DNA of 64,000 nt from the NCBI GenBank assembly GCA_050251195.1, contig JBFWNG010000002.1:558001-622000 (forward strand). The letters run 5' to 3'. The DNA is from JBFWNG01 sp050251195. Its GTDB lineage: Bacteria > Bdellovibrionota_B > Oligoflexia > Oligoflexales > Oligoflexaceae. Numbering within the stretch: position 1 is the stretch's first letter; each line of letters begins with the position of its first letter. Positions 60,862 to 64,000 of the stretch are shown here, one piece after another. A model generated the notes under the pieces. It was not told where the DNA came from. It saw only the letters and a program-made list of their open reading frames with translations, and did not search any database. A program made the position numbers and the translations under genes.

Positions 60862-61289
60862 ATCCCTTGCGCGTTCTTTTTATGTGCGTGGCTAACTCGG
60901 CTCGAAGCCAGCTCGCCGAAGGCATTGCCAAGGCCATGTTTGGAAACAAGATGCTGATTGAAAGCGCAGGATCTTCGCCGTCCGGAACGATACAGCCATG
61001 GGCTGTCAAGGTTCTCGACGAACTAGGTATCGACATATCCGAGAATAAGTCAAAGTCGTGTAGCGATTTGCCCGCTGATTTTGTCCAAAGATTGGATTTT
61101 GTGGTCACGCTTTGTGCGGAAGAGGTGTGCCCCGTTATGATCACTAAAGCACGCCGTCTTCATTGGCCGATTCCTGATCCCGCTGCTGCGCCAGACGAAA
61201 AAAAATCTGACGCCTTCAGAAACGCCCGGAACCTAATTCGAGCAAAGCTTGAACAATTCGCCGTAGAGCATCAATCGGGCAGCTTATGA
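60852..61289 (+). CDS. arsC: Thioredoxin-coupled-type arsenate reductase (ArsC) or low-molecular-weight phosphatase
   Basis: A 145-residue cytoplasmic protein. The P-loop CVANSARS starts at Cys12, and the later Cys88 and Cys93 (LCAEEVC) match the redox triad of thioredoxin-coupled ArsC; the block HWPIPDPAA corresponds to its HW-x-DPA segment. It would reduce arsenate to arsenite with thioredoxin. No arsenite exporter, ArsR or ArsB/Acr3 gene adjoins, which is unusual. It overlaps the tiny lipoprotein before it and the Rieske gene after it by a 4-base ATGA. Confidence 0.84.
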   Translation: MPVDPLRVLFMCVANSARSQLAEGIAKAMFGNKMLIESAGSSPSGTIQPWAVKVLDELGIDISENKSKSCSDLPADFVQRLDFVVTLCAEEVCPVMITKARRLHWPIPDPAAAPDEKKSDAFRNARNLIRAKLEQFAVEHQSGSL

Positions 61290-62389
61290 TAAGGCCAGAA
61301 ATTAATCCCAAGGACTTAGAGGTTCTTCCTATTACTCAAGCCAGTACGATTCCGAGTCGTTGGTATACCGATGCAGAGTTCTTCGCGTTTGATCAAAAGA
61401 ACATTCTTGCAAAACATTGGCAGTACCTAGGCCACATTTCGCAATTGCGGCATCCAGGCGATTACATTGTCGGCGAGATCGCGGGCAACCCGGTTATCGT
61501 GGTTCGAGATAAAGACGGTGCTCTGAACGGCTTTTACAATGTTTGTAGACACCGCGGCGGTCCGCTTGCCACCGAAAACGGCAATGCCAAGATGCTTCGA
61601 TGCATGTATCACGGTTGGTCGTATAATCTACAAGGGCAGCTTGTGGGAGCGCCGCGATTTGAAGGGGTGGAAAATTTTGATATTAAGAGCTGCCGTCTTC
61701 CTCGTATTCATGTCGAGACATATGCCGGTATGGTATTGGTAACTCTGTCGGCCAACCCGAAGCCCGCTGCAAACTTCTTTGCGGGCATTAGAGAACGGAT
61801 TTTGCCGGTCGACTTAGAAAAAAAACAATTCTCTTCACGAGTCGTTTATTCAATAAACTGTAACTGGAAGGTTTATATCGATAATTACATGGAGGGATAC
61901 CACATATCTCATGTACATCCCGAGCTTGATTCGATTCTCGATCAAACCAATTACACGACACAGATCCATGAAAACTATATCTTGCAACATAGCCCCTTCA
62001 AACCAAACTCAGAGGACGAGAATATTTATGCGACCGAAAGCGGCCAGGCCGCTTTCTATTATTTGATTTTCCCGAACATGATGCTGAATATACTGCCGGG
62101 CCGGCTCCAAATAAATTCCGTGGTTCCCGTCGGAAGAGACAAAACCCTGGTAATTTTTGACTATTTCTACGACGATTTGAAATCGGAATCCGCGAAAAAG
62201 CTCATCGAAGAAGACCTGAAGTATAGCGACATCGTTCAGCAACAGGATATCCGCATTTGCGAATATGTCCAAAAGGGTTTGGCCTCCGATTCGTACACGC
62301 AAGGACGCATATCTGTTTTGGAAGAGCAGGGCGTTTACCATTTTCAGTCGCGTCTCAAACAAGCATACCGAGATGCTTTGATCCCCTGA
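61286..62389 (+). CDS. Rieske non-heme iron oxygenase (ring-hydroxylating type)
   Basis: A 367-residue cytoplasmic oxygenase alpha subunit. The Rieske cluster is bound by Cys87/His89 (NVCRHRGG) and Cys106/His109 (MYHGW). The mononuclear iron site is in NYMEGYHISHVH (His206, His211) with a distant Asp. The length and N-terminal AlphaSub layout fit the group of choline/carnitine/glycine-betaine-type monooxygenases and small-substrate demethylases. It needs an electron donor such as a ferredoxin or reductase, and none is in this operon. It overlaps arsC by 4 bases, so a link to detoxifying methylated arsenic would be a natural but unproven guess. Confidence 0.86.
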   Translation: MIRPEINPKDLEVLPITQASTIPSRWYTDAEFFAFDQKNILAKHWQYLGHISQLRHPGDYIVGEIAGNPVIVVRDKDGALNGFYNVCRHRGGPLATENGNAKMLRCMYHGWSYNLQGQLVGAPRFEGVENFDIKSCRLPRIHVETYAGMVLVTLSANPKPAANFFAGIRERILPVDLEKKQFSSRVVYSINCNWKVYIDNYMEGYHISHVHPELDSILDQTNYTTQIHENYILQHSPFKPNSEDENIYATESGQAAFYYLIFPNMMLNILPGRLQINSVVPVGRDKTLVIFDYFYDDLKSESAKKLIEEDLKYSDIVQQQDIRICEYVQKGLASDSYTQGRISVLEEQGVYHFQSRLKQAYRDALIP

Positions 62390-62415
62390 CCGGCGGGTTA
62401 GGCCATCGCAATTTT

Positions 62416-63480
62416 CTACGGCGTGATGAAATGCTCAACATCCAGAGATCCCGTTACATCCTGGGCCTGTCCCGAATATTGGATCCTAAATTTTGCTTTA
62501 TTTGTGCCCTGTGACATACTTGGCGCGCCCTCTAGGATATTGCAATAGCCTGTATGATCAACCGCCGTAACCCAATATGTAGCTTCAGGTAAAGTGAGCA
62601 TCATAGAGTCGCAGTCATTGTGGTGGTTGCGTTTCTGTTTGAATACTGTTTCCAAAGCTGTACCCGTGAACTTCGCTTGAAAATTCGTGGGCAGGCCCTG
62701 ATGGTCATCGCTTAAAGCGATCTCTTTAACGACGAATCCAAAACCGTCCACACTGCGATGCACGCATGCTCCAATCTCGAGGTTTGCAGTTTCCATCTTT
62801 AGTTTGGTGACTTTATATAATCCATGGTCGCAACCCTCTGAAAACGGGTCGCCAAGTTCGAAGAGGCCGAGCAAAACAACCCCATATTCACTTGGATCCA
62901 TAGGCTTGTCCGGGTTAAGAGACTTGATCGCGGCGACAATGGGTTGTCCGTCAGCAGCCTTAGCGCCGAACATCGAATACGTTTCATATAGAAACGAATC
63001 GTCAAAGCTTTTATGTTTGCCAGGCACGCTCAAGTGAAAACCGCTGTAATCTCCAAATATCGCGGAGTTCAGACCTTGAATCGTTGAGGCTGTCGTGATG
63101 TTCGTTACGTAGAAATAAGAATCCGTGTCCCGTGAAACCAATCTCTTGGGAATGGCCCTTTCCTCTGTTTCAACGAAACACGTGTCCAACCGAAATGTCT
63201 CGCCCTGGGGGTGGGCGTCGATAATACGAAGTCCATCCACGGGAGGTATTCCAAGTTGTTCCGCCGTGGGCAAGGGAAAGGTCCCTGTCGGCTTAAGATA
63301 AAACGACTCATATTTGCCTTCCTGGCATTCAATCGGTTTGACCTTTTCCCTGAATTTGGCGCCGTTGTACGTTTCAATAAGGCCGATTTCATCGGGATTC
63401 ATGCTGGCCTTTGTTTGAGAAGAGGAAACCGATCGGCAACCTAACAAAGCGAACGATAGTGCGAGCTTTTTCATGTTCAT
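62416..63480 (-). CDS. Lipoprotein of the HHNxCDS family (copy 2)
   Basis: A 354-residue predicted lipoprotein. ATG 63480 follows GAGG; lipobox LLGC (Cys14). The C-terminal block NHHNDCDSMMLTLPEATYWV aligns with NHHNMCDSFVFKLPHATYSA of the protein at 27760-28848, and the following Cys (YC, GGGC) corresponds. About six Cys are spread along the chain. Overall the two proteins are only weakly similar outside this block, so the family is old. Function unknown. Confidence 0.77.
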   Translation of the reverse strand: MNMKKLALSFALLGCRSVSSSQTKASMNPDEIGLIETYNGAKFREKVKPIECQEGKYESFYLKPTGTFPLPTAEQLGIPPVDGLRIIDAHPQGETFRLDTCFVETEERAIPKRLVSRDTDSYFYVTNITTASTIQGLNSAIFGDYSGFHLSVPGKHKSFDDSFLYETYSMFGAKAADGQPIVAAIKSLNPDKPMDPSEYGVVLLGLFELGDPFSEGCDHGLYKVTKLKMETANLEIGACVHRSVDGFGFVVKEIALSDDHQGLPTNFQAKFTGTALETVFKQKRNHHNDCDSMMLTLPEATYWVTAVDHTGYCNILEGAPSMSQGTNKAKFRIQYSGQAQDVTGSLDVEHFITP

Positions 63481-63641
63481 GGGGGCCTCATCGATGGAAA
63501 TCACTTTCTACAATCTTGATCAAAGGGTGATGAAATGACAATTCGTATCTCCAATGCGCGCCAAAATGACGGAATCGCTTGCTATCAAACCATTTATAGG
63601 ATAATCTCCCACCCTCTTCTACGAGGATTCACTTGTTGATC

Positions 63642-64000
63642 ATGGAATCCCTCAAAGGGATTGCTAACAAACTTGCCAAACAAAAACTCCCCGCTTCCCG
63701 GGAATTGGGAATTGAAGTTCCTGTCCTTGGAATCCCAGAATTAGTGGCACATGCGCGCTCTTTGGGAAATCCCGAACCAGATATTGACAGTCAGGCGTTC
63801 GATCGTATCGCCGAAGGTGTATGGTGCTTTGGTTCCGACGGCCGCACGATTTTCGTAAACGATCGAATGGCCAATATGTTGGGTTATCGGCGCGGCGAAA
63901 TGTTGGCTCGGCCCCTTTGGGAGTTTTTAGATAACGACAGTCGAACGCGAGCGCTGGTCGACGGCGCCCTGGACGAGTCCGAGATTCCCGCGCGTGTTGC
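63642..64000 (+). CDS. PAS-domain sensor protein (5' part)
   Basis: An open frame from ATG 63642 runs to the end of the window. TTG 63633 and 63636 are alternative starts, better placed from GAGG (63623-63626). After a basic N-terminal helix, residues about 57-105 form a PAS core: RIAEGVWCFGSDGRTIFVN, MLGYRRGEML and ARPLWEFLDND. It is probably the N-terminal part of a sensor histidine kinase or cyclic-di-GMP enzyme. It is the last gene in the window and is incomplete. Confidence 0.72.
   Translation, partial: MESLKGIANKLAKQKLPASRELGIEVPVLGIPELVAHARSLGNPEPDIDSQAFDRIAEGVWCFGSDGRTIFVNDRMANMLGYRRGEMLARPLWEFLDNDSRTRALVDGALDESEIPARV

Noticed and set aside
60852..62389. A complete arsenic resistance operon
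   Set aside because: No ArsR, ArsB/Acr3 or ArsM gene is next to arsC, so the role in arsenic resistance is not claimed.

Overview
The window looks like chromosomal DNA of a Gram-negative environmental bacterium of roughly 48% G+C. Two translated families point away from Firmicutes: long-arm Ca2+-barrel-style outer-membrane proteins, and very many Sec/lipobox lipoproteins. The mix of lipoproteins, hybrid histidine kinases, an XRE-type regulator with an extra winged helix, and exported hydrolases would suit Bdellovibrionota/Oligoflexia or another deltaproteobacterial-grade lineage. That placement is inference; no rRNA or tRNA gene is present to test it. No phage, integrase, transposase or CRISPR array was seen.

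Layout. 1-3050: end of a membrane-protein gene, a Uup-type ABC-F ATPase, then a tight three-gene operon (winged-helix protein plus two DUF5985-like membrane proteins). 3277-11062: an overlapping pair of soluble hybrid histidine kinases, the first carrying an array of about 12 near-identical 92-residue HAMP-type units. 11049-17080: a protein-glutaminase-like lipoprotein, two RNA 2'-O-methyltransferases (overlapping genes), a secreted protein with a paralogue at 32.5 kb, another lipoprotein, and a purple-acid-phosphatase-like enzyme. 17081-24600: a second ABC-F ATPase with a 2Fe-2S ferredoxin and an astacin metalloprotease on the minus strand, an AI-2E-family permease, a 73-bp tandem repeat, and a FecR-domain protein. 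24748-36100: a serpin, CoA-binding protein, atypical thioredoxin, exported NADAR-domain protein, 2OG-Fe(II) oxygenase, di-heme c-type cytochrome, peptidoglycan-binding protein, PI-PLC-like lipoprotein and several cysteine-rich lipoproteins. 36105-44031: a Cys-rich copper-storage protein, XRE regulator with a palindromic operator beside a beta-lactamase-fold lipoprotein, metG with a cupin, GNAT enzyme and NAD-dependent epimerase. 44102-52300: a GGDEF-ribbon-helix-helix fusion, a tectonin-like propeller, a 970-residue Ig-like/LamG lipoprotein with a (Asp-Thr-Gly-Gly-Gly) minisatellite, and a large zinc protease. 52345-64000: GNAT enzymes including an AAC(6')-like one, YjdF-like protein, outer-membrane proteins, a third hybrid kinase, an alpha/beta hydrolase, a tiny-lipoprotein/ArsC/Rieske-oxygenase operon, a second member of the HHNxCDS lipoprotein family, and the start of a PAS-domain sensor.

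How the genes work together. Three themes recur. First, signalling: three complete hybrid kinases, one diguanylate cyclase with its own DNA-binding tail, and one partial PAS protein. Second, a large exported proteome: about fifteen predicted lipoproteins, many with paired cysteines, two metalloproteases, a serpin that could protect against proteases, a predicted deamidase and phospholipase. This suits a cell that attacks or lives on other organisms or polymers. Third, interspersed repeats: a palindromic intergenic family at four loci, a GTCAT-type hairpin family at four loci, and several tandem arrays.
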